This document shows, in pieces, positions 1 to 10,716 of a stretch of DNA of 64,000 bases. Location: positions 62,450,509 to 62,514,508 of the forward strand of contig CM031860.1 in NCBI GenBank assembly GCA_018697195.1, given 5' to 3'. Numbering within the stretch: the first letter of the stretch is position 1; the number at the start of each line of letters is the position of its first letter. Under the pieces are notes generated by a model, which was not told where the DNA came from, ran no database searches, and saw only the letters and a program-made list of their open reading frames with translations. The position numbers were made by a program, and so were the translations under genes. Source of the stretch: Certhia americana (taxonomy: Eukaryota > Chordata > Aves > Passeriformes > Certhiidae).

Positions 1-335
1 GTGCCCTGATGGGAATTTTTTTTTCTTTCTTTTTTTTTAAATTTGCTGACTACTCCCACAGTTTCAGCACATTCCAACCCTCCAAAGCCTTCTCTTACAG
101 CACTGGCTGGAGCAAGCAGCTGATACTAGGCACCACAAAAGCCTCAGGATCATTCAATAAATGCTACTTAAACAGGTTTGGCATAAAAAAAACCTTCAAC
201 ACCTCTGTCAGAGCCTGGTCCCATCCTTTCTTAAATGACCCTGAGGACTGGAAATCACTGCCTTTGCTTTCTGAGGCAGAGATTTTACTGGTCACTGCTG
301 GACACTCACTGGAGGCATGTGGGGTTTGTACTCAC
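1..335 (-). other. CTNNA2: CTNNA2 intron, upstream-most (5') part only
   Basis: This is the donor-proximal start of the intron following the phospho-linker exon; it leaves the window at base 1. It holds a T-rich tract at about 17-38 and no further exon or repeat that I recognise. Confidence 0.85.
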
Positions 336-449
336 CCTTGCACTCTGGCCAGCAATGAGTTGGTCATCCTCAGTCTGGACACTCGTTCGGCTGCGCACAT
401 CATAATCCTCCTGCTCAAAGTCTGAGTCGTCCTCGAGCTCCTCAGGGGT
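336..449 (-). CDS. CTNNA2: CTNNA2 internal exon: acidic phospho-linker before the actin-binding domain
   Basis: This 114-nt exon (38 whole codons, phase 0 at both ends) encodes TPEELEDDSDFEQEDYDVRS followed by RTSVQTEDDQLIAGQSAR. It has a pyrimidine-rich acceptor ending in AG at 451-450 and a GTGAGT donor at 335-330. It is the flexible linker joining the M domain of alpha-catenin to the C-terminal F-actin-binding domain. In the alpha-E paralogue this linker carries a CK2 site in the acidic serine stretch and nearby CK1 sites; the equivalent DDSD, RSRTS and VQTED motifs are visible here. The extra acidic residue in LEDDSDFEQEDYD, compared with the alpha-E LDDSDFETEDFD, is the best single argument for CTNNA2 over CTNNA1. 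The next exon, starting the actin-binding domain, must lie beyond the left edge. Paralogue assignment rests on family sequences recalled, not on a search. Confidence 0.96.
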
Positions 450-1166
450 CTGGAGAAAGAGAGACACAGGACAGAAAGCCTCAGAGAGGAGATGACAAGC
501 TTCAAAATGACAGAGACCAAGTCCTCTGCAGAGTGAGCTCTTATTTCATTGACTACCTGCCCAGGAAATGCTGTTCTGTTCTCCTCTGAAATGAATTCGT
601 CTGCCCCAACAGTCAGGAACAGAAATTGAATTGTCTTAAAAATTAAATTGTTTCAACCCTGTTTTTCTTTACAAATGGCGTTTGTCATTACCTTGCCACA
701 ACTTTTCTTGCTGCAATTTCTCTTAACTCTGTTTATATGATGAATGCAGTTCCAGGAACAAATATCCTTTGGAAACATTAACAACTGGAATGCAGTATTT
801 CAAAATAATGTTATTTCACGTATAAATGGACACTGACACTATTATGTTACTGGAAGCTACATGTAATCTTCAAAAGAGAAAGTAAATACCTGGGAAAAAG
901 CAACTAACATCCTGGAAGAAAAATGTATCAAAGCAAATAAGAGATTTCCCATTGAAAGAAATTGTAAATGATGTCAACTGGTTTTGAAACAGACATGAAA
1001 TTTATAATCTGTGTAATCTTAGTTAGTTCATATGGTCCTTTTCATATACAGAGCTTTGGAATTTGACTCATTCCCTAACTGAGACCATGATGTCTCCACT
1101 GCTGGTACTACGAATGATGGGAGGGTTTCTTGGAAGATTGATTAAGTCCAGTTATGTATTTTCAGA

Positions 1167-1190
1167 CTTCAGATTTTTTAAAATCTGAAG
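1167..1190. repeat. Perfect 11-bp inverted repeat, 2-base centre
   Basis: Arm CTTCAGATTTT at 1167-1177 and its exact complement AAAATCTGAAG at 1180-1190, around a TT centre. Confidence 0.97.
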
Positions 1191-4100
1191 GAAGGAGGGA
1201 GAAAAAAAAATTCAATTGATGGATTTTTTCATTTGGGCTTTTTCATCTTTTAGCAAAAAATTTGAAGGAAAAAATGTCCTTATTTATATACAGAGAGACA
1301 GCCTTATTAAAATCAATATTTAGTACAATATTTAATATAGATGGTGCAAAAAAAAAAGGAATCTTTAGAAGGAAAATTATATTACATTTTATGGTTGCTT
1401 AGCATCTGGTACAACAGCCTGGCCATGAGTAAGTTCTGCAGGTACCATACATGACAAAAGTAATAGGAGAAGAAAACCACAGTAACTGCAATGAAATCTT
1501 CACCTTACTGGACACCCATCACCCCCAGTGACAGCTTAGAAGGCCAAAGCACTGCAGAAGAAATCATCCAGGCTGGCATTTGGTGCTTGGAGGCAACGTC
1601 AAGTTTTCTAGCAGAGGTGCTAATCACTGCCAGTTGTCATTACAGCTCTGTCTGGAGGATGCTCAGTCACTAGGAACGGCTCCAAACCCTCTAACGTAAT
1701 GCAGAGGAGTCTTCTGGCAATGCTTCTGTGTCAGCCTGCCTTCCAACACCAAGTGCACATCACTGTTTGTAGCTGCACGGTGAAGTGCACAGGATGGGGA
1801 GAGTAAAACACAGGCATCTTCGTCTGACTTGCAGAGAATGAATTAAAAATGTACTTTGGTTCTGAGCACTGGAGGAAGAAATAACCAAGTGTGGTAATGA
1901 AACTTGGTCTGCACCTCTGAAGAGAGGCATGCCCAAAGAGTGTGTGTCACAGGACAGGCAGGAATGAACGTTCAGGTGAAAAATGAATTTACCTTCTCTC
2001 TACTGTCACAGGTAAAATAGAAGGATTGGTACCCATCATTATAATGACCAATGGTCTTGTTTTCCAATCACCTTTCATCTCTTTGTTCCCTCTGCTCAGG
2101 TGCCTGAGGGCAGGATAAGACCTTAAGAACTGCCATAAACAAACAAGCTACAAAGAGATTCCTACAACTCCCTGAGCAAAGAGTATTTTCTATCACAAGG
2201 CTCAGCTTCTCATTTGCCAAAGCTTTGCTGTTTAGAACAAGAACAGGGTGGAGAGTTTCAATAAACCAGCTGGCTCTTCCCATCCTCCAAGTCCACTCAA
2301 TGAGCCAGTTTCACTGGTCATTGTAAAGCCAGTACCCTTTCACACCCCAAATATATTCCTCTTAGTTTCTTCTGTCTCCACTTTTATAAATAAGATTGTA
2401 AAACATAATGTGCAGTCCTCTCCAAGGTTTTCATAGTCAGACTTGAAGTAAAGATGTAATATTCAAAACATTACATGTCAACACGGTAACCAGTAAAGAC
2501 ATGAGCCTGCCTCTTAAAAAGAAAATAAATGTTCTGAAAATTCTATGCAAGGACTTATTCTTGAAGAAACAGCCAGAAAAAAATGTATTGCTGTTACTGT
2601 CTGACATTCATGATCTTAAAATCTGTGGTTTTTAAAAGACTGAAATTTAATGGGTATAAATGTTGAACTTGGAGAAAATGTAGTGCAAACCAAAAGAGCA
2701 AGTAATGCAACTGTTAGCAATATACTACAAGAACAAGACATCCCCTCTGAACAAGTGAGATCCAATTCAAAGTGATCTTTCAGATTCACTCTTTTCATTA
2801 TTTTCAAGTGTGGTGAATTTTACACTCTCATTTTCTTCCCCAAACAGCTGCATTTTGCACTAGGGTGAAGAAGTGGTGTTAACTTTCATCTGTATGCTTT
2901 CAAATATTTCAACATTTCAAACATTTTCACACTTTTCACTGTTGCACCATTGCTTTATCTTAGCTGACCCCCTGGAGATGCAGCCCATATATAATAGGGT
3001 CTCCCTTTTCTTTAGACACAAAGGTACCAAAAAAAAAAAATTATATTGAGTTTGACTTAAAGGATGACTCTTAGCAAGGCCTTTTAAACATACCAGAACA
3101 ACTCTAATTTTTGAGCACAACTAACAGGACCTTGATATTTAAACTCTTGTTTCCAAGACAACAGAGTCTGAGACTTCATTTCTCAGAGCTGGAAGACACA
3201 AAGACTGATTCTGTCTTGCAGACACCTGGATTTATGGTTACACAAATGCAGGAATCATGGATCTGAGATTGGAGACAGCTTCCAAACAGAACTGACAGCC
3301 ACCAGTGGCAGAAGAAGCTCGAGTAATATTCAAAAATAATGGATTTTATGCACTGATTGATTTCAGCAGAAAAATGGACCATTTTCATAATTTTTAATCT
3401 GTTTTGTAGAACAAGCCATAAGACTTCCCAAGACTATATTTTCTTTCAAATACAGTATCTCTACTACACACAACATTCATCTAACTCAGAGGAAGCCTTC
3501 CAGTGAAGAAGAATCTTTCACAATCCCAGATAAATCACACAATAAATATATGCTTTCTCTTTTAAGATGCATGTTATATTTCTAATATGAATGTAGTGAC
3601 TTTCAACTTCCAGGCACTGGAATATATTTCTTTTTAGATATCTCTCTTGCTGTTTGACTGAAGAGCTTGCTGCGAACAAACTATCTTCCATCTATGTCAT
3701 TTTTCTTATCTTTTGTGACTGCAGTATGAAAATGTGAATTATACAAGTCATAAAATGACATATATATGCAGATTTATAAATGGTATTTGTTTCATATTTC
3801 ACCAACTCAAATGTACTTGATGAAGACAGAAACCCCACTTTGCTATGCACTTAAAAACTTTAAGATACAATTATAAGAATTTCAGCACTGTGAGCACCAA
3901 GTCATGCTAAACTTGTAATGAGAGCAAAGACTGAAGAGATGAAAAGATACTTCCCTTTTTTTTACAATGAAAACTCCCTCTAATTCTGAAAGACAAGGAG
4001 AATAAACCCCAGAATTTACAAGATGCTTTTCAATCCAGCTCCACGCTATTCTGTATATTTGTTTTGGTACTACTGCAGCCTGAGTGACTCAGCTGCAAGC

Positions 4101-4504
4101 AGCACCTGAGTGCCTCTATCACAGAACCTCTCTCACTGCAGGGTTTCAGTTGTTTAGTGATTTACAGGTAAATCTAACACTTCAAATTCAATCTGAGGGG
4201 CAGCAGGCACTCAGCGGCAACACTGGACCCCACAACACCCTTTGGAGACAGGATGTTTCAAATGATGAGGGGATTCTGCACCAAATCTGGTTTTACAGAG
4301 GACCTGGAAAGTTGCAGATCTTTGGATTTCAGTGGCCACCCCAGAGGTGATGGTGGCTAAACCTGATAAGTCTGGCAGAGGAGAAGAGCATTAAGCCAAA
4401 CAGATGGGGCTGAGGACCTCCCAGACATTTTTGTTGAGGTCTTCTCCCAAGGACTGAAAATCCCTTAATGAAAAAATAGAATAGAAATGGAGTTAGTAGT
4501 AGAA

Positions 4505-4642
4505 TAAAAAGTATCCCAAATTGGAACGAGCTCACAAGGACCATCAAAGAACAGCTCCTGGTCCTGCACAGGACATCCCTAAGAGTCACAACCTGTTCCT
4601 GAGAGCATTATCCAATTGCTTCCTGAACTCTGTCAGGCTTAC
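4505..4642 (-). mobile_element. CR1 LINE 3' fragment, first half (interrupted)
   Basis: The plus strand reads like the reverse complement of an avian CR1 3' region: accatcaaagaacagctcct, a cctgcacaggacatcc block, gagagcattatccaattgct and cctgaactctgtcaggctt. Polarity is therefore minus, the same as CTNNA2 transcription. The expected continuation (ctgtgaccacttccctgg) is not adjacent but appears about 860 bp to the right, at 5506, so the element is broken by an insertion. Confidence 0.75.
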
Positions 4643-5495
4643 TGTGAGAGACTGAACTGGTTACTGGCTTAAACACTGTTTAAAAGGGACTTTGCCATTA
4701 TGGCAAAATTGGATAAGGAAGCTGTGACCACTGAAGCCCTGTTCAAATGTTCCTGAGGGGAACTGGTCTGTGAGTTAAGCTACCTGATGGGACCTGGAGA
4801 AAGGGTAAAGGTGGTACTGTAGTCCAGGTCCAAAGAGAGATGTAAGGAGAGCTAAACAAGGATGGAGAAGAATCAGCTCTGGCTCGGTTTGATGGGGTAG
4901 AGGAGAGATTTTGGGAGTGTGACAGAGGGAGAGGACACCCACCCTGCCTTACACAAACTGGCTCAGGTGTAAAACCCACTTACCCTGAGGCAGCCACATC
5001 CATGGGACATTCATGTGAGGGGCAACAGAGGAGGGGGTCATAAACCATCACAAAACCATCAAAGACCCCCCAAAACCCCCCAGACTCATTGCTTCGGCCT
5101 TGCAGCAGAGAACTGTGTGTGATGCAAAGTGATGCCACAGATCCAGAGTCGGCTGCAACAGACAGTTTTAAACCTGTCCCCCCTAGGGGAGGCACCAGGC
5201 ATTCCCAGCTGGCCCAAACATACATTAATCCCTTGAACTCCAGTGTTTTGTGGGACTCACCACTGAGACCACCAGAAGAGAAGCAATGAGATGCTGTCAG
5301 GATCTACAGAGTGGTGATATTTTCTGCTTAATCTGAATGTCACTCTCTCTCCCACCCTGTCTCTTCTTTTCTTCCTCTCTCTTTGTACCTCACACTATTA
5401 AATAAAATCCATACTATCAACTTCAGCATATGGTCTCATTTGCCTTATTCAGGCAGAGGCATCTCTCTAACAATTTTAATAACCAGATATTAACA
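4643..5495 (+). mobile_element. Probable LTR (ERV-type) inserted into a CR1
   Basis: About 850 bp of non-CR1 sequence separate the two halves of one CR1. It begins TGTGAGAGACTGAACTGG and ends near a CA (TAACA at 5472 or ATTAACA at 5495), consistent with LTR TG...CA ends. A long pyrimidine tract (5340-5392) precedes an AATAAA at 5401-5406, followed by about 70-90 bp before the end, as in an R-U5 region. No coding capacity of retroviral type is seen, so a solo LTR is the simplest reading. I could not find a clean target-site duplication, which leaves the exact boundaries and the LTR classification open; a non-autonomous element of another kind is possible. Confidence 0.5.
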
Positions 5496-5497
5496 CC

Positions 5498-5660
5498 TGG
5501 TTCTGTGACCACTTCCCTGGAGACTCTGTTTCAGTGCCCAACCACCCTCTGGGTGAAGAACTTTTTCCTGACATCCAACCTAAACCTCCCCTGATACAGC
5601 TCCAGCCATTCCCTCAGGTCCTAGGATGCTCCCAGAGAGCATCTCCAGGTATCACCCCAA
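5498..5660 (-). mobile_element. CR1 LINE 3' fragment, second half
   Basis: It resumes the CR1 reverse-complement pattern: ctgtgaccacttccctgg, cagtgcccaaccaccctctg, ggtgaagaactttttcctga and catccaacctaaacctcccc, then tccctcaggtcct. It is the direct continuation of the fragment ending at 4642. Confidence 0.8.
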
Positions 5661-7269
5661 AGAATCAGGTTTACAGATGTTTAAAGTCTACTCTAACATG
5701 AACTAAAACATGGCAAGAGGGAACACCTGGATGTTGGCTCCAACAGCTCACTCCTGATCCAGACAAACTTAACACTCAGGTTGATGTAGATGCCTCTAAA
5801 GGAGAGGTTGCTAATGGCAAAGGCCATGTTTAAAGCCAGTAAGTAACAGTAAATTGGCCTTGGAGATGCATAAGAATAAGAAAAGGTGCCACTGCGAGTC
5901 CTCCTGACTGTAGGGAGAGTTTCTGGCCAATAACTGAGGGAATTTCATAAGCAGCTATGAAAACAAAAAGTGCAATTTCATCCCTACACAGTAATATAAT
6001 GGTGTTGGAATTAAGTTATTAATTTCTATTTTATTTCTAGGTTCTATAATTATACTCTTAAATTTATTTATACTACTTCTTAACTTGTGGAACAGATCTT
6101 TCTCTTCTATATAGATAATAATAATGGTCCTCAATGTAAAAATGAGTCTCCTTTCTCCTCCAGAGGGACAATAAATTCTCCCCTTTTGGAGGAAAAAGAA
6201 GTACAGACTATCCACCCTTTCCTTTGGCTTACTAAAAGTAATAATACCAACCAAAATTAATTTTAAAAGTGGCTTTATTTACTCTCTGGAATGAGGGGGC
6301 TCATCTCAGATAAATTCAATCTCTCACAGCTTGCAGATGATCAATCACTACCTGAAAATAATTGTGTCAGATGGTCTAAAAAGTTTGCAAGATTGGACTT
6401 TTTTCCATTTTTGTAGTTCTGAAAAAGTTTTACCACCTGAATTAAAGGGTGCATAATATTTGATAGATTATTAGATGAAAACATTCTAAAGGCTTTTATA
6501 GCCTCACCCTTTAATTATACATCCCATTTCAGTGTGAGATGTTCAGATGGAAATATTAAGGAGTGTCTCAAAGTGAAACTAATTTTGTTTTCTACAGCAA
6601 ATAAGGTTCTGATTCAGCAAACTCTGGTCTGTGTAAGCTTATATATGTGGATTTTTCCAGTTAACTCACATGGATAATGGGTCCATTTATGTGTTTTAGT
6701 TCTCTGTCTGTGCAAGGAGTATTACATTGAGCTTCATAAATAAGTTAATTGTCTGAAGGCAAAAATAAATCTTCCTAATCTGGGCAAAGAGAATTCATTA
6801 ACTCATATCATACAATGGGTAGAAACTAGTAGTAATATAATGGCAAAAGGAACTTGGGATTTTTTTCCTAAGGAGACCGAAAAGCCTGAATGCTGATCAG
6901 CTCTCCAGGTACACAGAGCAGTCAGGCAGAAACAAAGTGATCAGGCCTTCAAAATTCAAAATTTAAAATTAGAAACATCTCACCAGGATGGACATCTCAT
7001 GGCAAACTCTTGAGGATAACTGTGATATACAGGGGGGTGCTGGAAGCTGGAACTCTGTGTAGGAGATGGGAAAACCTGGGTTTGTAGGAGATCCCACATG
7101 ATGATTGAGTCTATGACACAATCACAATTTGCAGTGACTAGAAAAAATTGAAGTGTGCTAAGCAGTTGTTCCTGTCCTAAGAAAAGTTTGGAAACTGTTG
7201 GTACAGACTAAGGAACTGAAAAATCAAAGGGAAAACAGAGATCCTTTACTATGCAGATCTTTCATTTCT

Positions 7270-7460
7270 CAGAATCATAGAACGCTGGAATGGTTTGGGT
7301 TGGAAGGGACCTTAAAGCTCATCCTGCTTTGGGCAGGGACACCTTCCACTGTCCCAGGCTGCTCCAAGCCCTGTCCAGCCTGGCCTTGGACACTTCCAGG
7401 GATCCAGGGGCAGGCACAGCTTCTCTGGGCACCCTGTGCCTCCCCATGCTCACAGGGAAG
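7270..7460 (-). mobile_element. CR1 LINE 3' end fragment
   Basis: It starts with the terminal agaatcatagaa motif (reverse complement of the CR1 3' end) and continues tggtttgggttggaagggac, cttaaagctcatcc, gggcagggacaccttccact, gctccaagccctgtccagcc and gcttctctgggcaccctgtg. This is the standard avian CR1 tail, 5'-truncated, on the minus strand. Similarity fades after about 7460. Confidence 0.9.
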
Positions 7461-8280
7461 TAATTCAAGTAAATTTTTCCCTCCCCTTCCAGAAGAGCAG
7501 CCAATCCTCTAATGCTGCACACCCTGAGAACAGGATGGGTTTGCCCCCATCACAAGCCCTGACTATAATTTAGGCCACCTGGGACGAGCACTGGGTATGA
7601 GAATGGAATTTATGTTTGCAGTTATAAAATTAAGCCTGTCAAAAGCTTTTTCTGTAGATGTTAATCCATAGCGACAGATGACTAAAATGGAGCTATTTTG
7701 GAATGTTCCAACTGCCTGAAGTCTTACGTCAGTGCCATAATACACTCACGACCACAAGTGCACGTTACCTGTTTGCTCAAAGGGATCAGTTGATGTTTCA
7801 GCCCTGTTATTTGTCTCAAAAGTTTCCTCTGTGACTTTCTCCATAGTTTTACTTGTACGTGGCTTTCATTAGGGTAGATTCAAGGTAATTTGGGTTTGAA
7901 ATAACAGTTTCAGTTGCTGAAGAGATGTCCAAACTAGGTTTGGCTTGCTGTTTTTCTTTTTTAAATCTTTGTCTGCTGACTAAAGTGAAAAGCAACACAC
8001 ACCTACTATCACAATAGTGATGTTCTGTGATGTCTTTTATTTGTTTGTTTATTTTATTGAAAGATGTCTAAGCAAATTGAATCAACTGGTTAGTCAACAC
8101 TGAAATGACACATTTTTTACCTTGGTAAACATTCAAAACCATCCCTGCAGTGGCTCAGTGGAGCAGCAAGATAATTTATTCATTTAGATTTTAATCAGAC
8201 CTACCTCACATCCTAGGCAGCACACATACATTAGGGAAAAAACCCCAAATAAACAAAACAACAAAAAATTGACACAAACT

Positions 8281-8400
8281 TGGCAAATTAATGCTATTAC
8301 TATGGAAACAGTAATGAAGTTTGCATCTATTGGCAGCTGTGATCAAATCTTCTCCTAGCTGATTAACATACTAATTGTGATTCATCTACTAAATAACCTC
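8281..8400. promoter_or_regulatory. Motif-dense block, possible conserved intronic element
   Basis: Within 120 bases upstream of an exon boundary region there are homeodomain-like AATTA motifs, an inverted repeat ATTACT/AGTAAT (8296-8315) around ATGGAAAC resembling an X-box half, an octamer-like tttgcat, a CAGCTG E-box and a TCF-like gatcaaa. Its complexity and lack of simple repeats look like constrained non-coding DNA, but this is an impression only. Confidence 0.2.
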
Positions 8401-8578
8401 ATCTCTTTATTTACTAATTCTTTTGTTGTGGCATATACTTCTGTTTCATGCCTGCCTCAATGTCAAGCTTTTCTGGCTTATTACAACACAAGGCTGATTC
8501 CGAGGAGCTTTTGTATTCCTCTTACCCAGGATACCTCCCTGTAAATCCCAGCTTTCACTCCCCAGGTGCTTTCCATAC

Positions 8579-8730
8579 CCTGATCATCAGGACAGCTTTC
8601 CTGATGTCCCGAACTCCGTCGTAGACCAGGCGGGAGGCGTCGATGAACTCGTTCTCCTCGAAGGGCTGGGGCACGTTGGCACTCAGGGCCTCAATGGCCA
8701 CCTCCACTTGCTCAGCAAAACGTGGCATCA
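8579..8730 (-). CDS. CTNNA2: CTNNA2 internal exon: M3 helical bundle, C-terminal part of the M domain
   Basis: This 152-nt exon begins with the last two bases of a split valine codon and runs VMPRFAEQVEVAIEAL ... ENEFIDASRLVYDG ... RKAVLMIR, ending on a complete codon before a GTATGG donor at 8578. The acceptor AG is at 8732-8731 after TTTAACCC. Its 51 residues form helices of the M3 four-helix bundle, which in alpha-catenins helps hold the M domain in its closed, vinculin-inaccessible state until tension opens it. The residues SANVPQPFEENEF match CTNNA2; the alpha-E counterpart has SSDPAQPMDENEF. The exon is visibly richer in CpG (around 8610-8660) than the AT-rich introns on either side, as expected of constrained coding sequence. 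Reading continues in frame directly into the linker exon at 449. Confidence 0.97.
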
Positions 8731-10182
8731 CTGGGTTAAACACAAGAAGATGCAGCAGCATTAGACACTTTCTCTCCTGAACACTTTTCTGCTGTGCTGG
8801 GCATGGATAATTTCCAGGAGACACGGCACATGCTGTCCTGGAAATTGCCAGGCACAGTGAGGCCCATGGATGGGTTTGTGCCCACCCTGCTCATGGACAG
8901 CTCTGGCACTTTATCTGACAGCACGGAAATAACCAGCTCAATGTTCTCTCCTCCAACTGCGCAACCAAAAATAGAAAACTTCCTTCAAAATCTGTGATTT
9001 ACTAACTTTTAAAAGGCGGCAAGATACCTGAGCAGTCAGTAAAGTTCATTTAAGAGCTTTACAACCTGTAGCGAGCCCAGCAAATATTTGTATCAAGTGA
9101 TCAAAGCAAACTGTAGCCATTATGCCCAATAATATACATAATTCACACTCTAGCTCATACTAAATAATAATAATTTTATAAGGGACAAAATGCAAAATCA
9201 AGGATATACTTTTGTGAAGACATCTAAATGAATCTTCCGTTTCTTCACTATCACCATTAATACAACAAAACAGAGCCACAGATATTGGCTAGAAGTATTA
9301 AAAACTTTTGTACAAACTAATTTAATATACAACTTAAAGCAATTATTTACTTTTGTAAATGGTTTCATGGCATTGCTTGAAGTAGCAAGATATTTTCCTT
9401 CAAATTTTGTAGAGGATTACTTTGAAGGCATAATCACTTTCTGCCCATCACGTTTGCAGGAAAATAATTCTTCCCCAAATCAGTCCTCTGTCAACTCAAA
9501 CCCAAATCCTACAAACATGAACATCAGGTCCCATTGATTACACCACACCTACATTCCTGTACTTGTTTACTCCTCTTCATAATTTTAACATTAATATTGG
9601 AGGACTGTGCTCAAAGGACAAACATGATCAGTGTTTCATTAGAAACTTGGATTAAAAAATGCACTTAGAATAATTCTTAAGAATTTAAGGAACTTGGGTC
9701 AAGTTTAAGATTTATAGATAACCATCTTTTCCTCATATTCACATCACATTTATTCTAGCATTTAGGTATCCAGTTTAGGACTTCACTATTTTGGCAATAT
9801 AATTAGAAGAACAGGAAATGATGATTCCCACAACAGTTATTGCCTTTTTTTGTTGTTGCTAAAATATTACAGTTTTGCCTATCTTTTCCCTAAACCCTAT
9901 TTTTAATACACTTATTTGGAACCTGACCCAACTGATGAATACGAAGGGGAAATTCCAGTGTTATTTTTACCAAGAACAGTGAAATTCTTTCCAACGAACT
10001 TCTACTGTGGTAGGAAACCACATTTCCTTCTTGACTGAATGTTCTTTATTTTATAGTATCTGACTTAAAGTAAAACCACAACAAAACCATGATTTAAGAA
10101 CAGTTTAGATTTTCAAGAAGTGGCAGCAACCACAAGCTTAAACTTTCTGTTTCTGATATAGTGATTCAAATCTTGTTTTTAC

Positions 10183-10187
<5 letters not shown>

Positions 10188-10232
<45 letters not shown>
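10188..10232. repeat. (AT)n microsatellite
   Basis: About 22 uninterrupted TA dinucleotides. Confidence 0.97.
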
Positions 10233-10235
<3 letters not shown>

Positions 10236-10683
10236 CATATAGACAGATGAAAGAACAGATTTGTATTTTCCATGCAGATAATGTTCAGTAAGTTCCTGGG
10301 GTACGCTGGAGAAACAGGAAAAAGTGACAGCAACAATAAACTTTAAAAAAGTAAACATTATCAAAACATTGCCAGGCAGAGGAGAAACATTTTAATTAGA
10401 AAAAGAGTTTCAGTGAGATGGAAGTTTTGGAAAGAGTATTTAATAAATGCATATATCAAATTACCTTAATTAATAGAACACTTGAAAGTGTAGTAGGAGA
10501 CTAATATGATTGCATAAGGAAGTCTCTAGCCTGAATATCAAAAGCAATCATTAAAAATATAGTGTAAACAAGTAAACCTAAAGAATAAAAGAGAAATGAT
10601 TTCTGGTTGTTGGGATAAAACAAGTAGCAATAGAAATGCAATAATGGCAAAATAAAAAAAAAATAACAAAAAGGAGGTAAAGG

Positions 10684-10716
10684 ACCCTAATATTTAGGGT
10701 TAAATTAAATTTAACC
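10684..10716. repeat. Two overlapping palindromes
   Basis: ACCCTAA/TTAGGGT (10684-10700, 3-base centre) overlaps GGTTAAATT/AATTTAACC (10698-10716, 1-base centre). Both are perfect. Confidence 0.95.

Larger units (their letters stand above)
450..8578 (-). other. CTNNA2: CTNNA2 intron, 8129 bp
   Basis: AT-rich intron between the M3 exon and the linker exon. It contains a perfect hairpin at 1167-1190, a CR1 fragment split by an LTR-like insertion at 4505-5660, a CR1 3' end at 7270-7460 and a motif-dense block at 8281-8400. Stretches 600-4300 and 5700-7200 show no gene or recognisable repeat; short open frames there have no family features and I regard them as chance. Confidence 0.9.

Noticed and set aside
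9..425. 138-codon plus-strand open frame at the left edge
   Set aside because: It overlaps the CTNNA2 linker exon on the opposite strand and has no family features.
10684..10700. Interstitial telomere sequence
   Set aside because: Only a single TTAGGG on each side of a palindrome; no tandem array.
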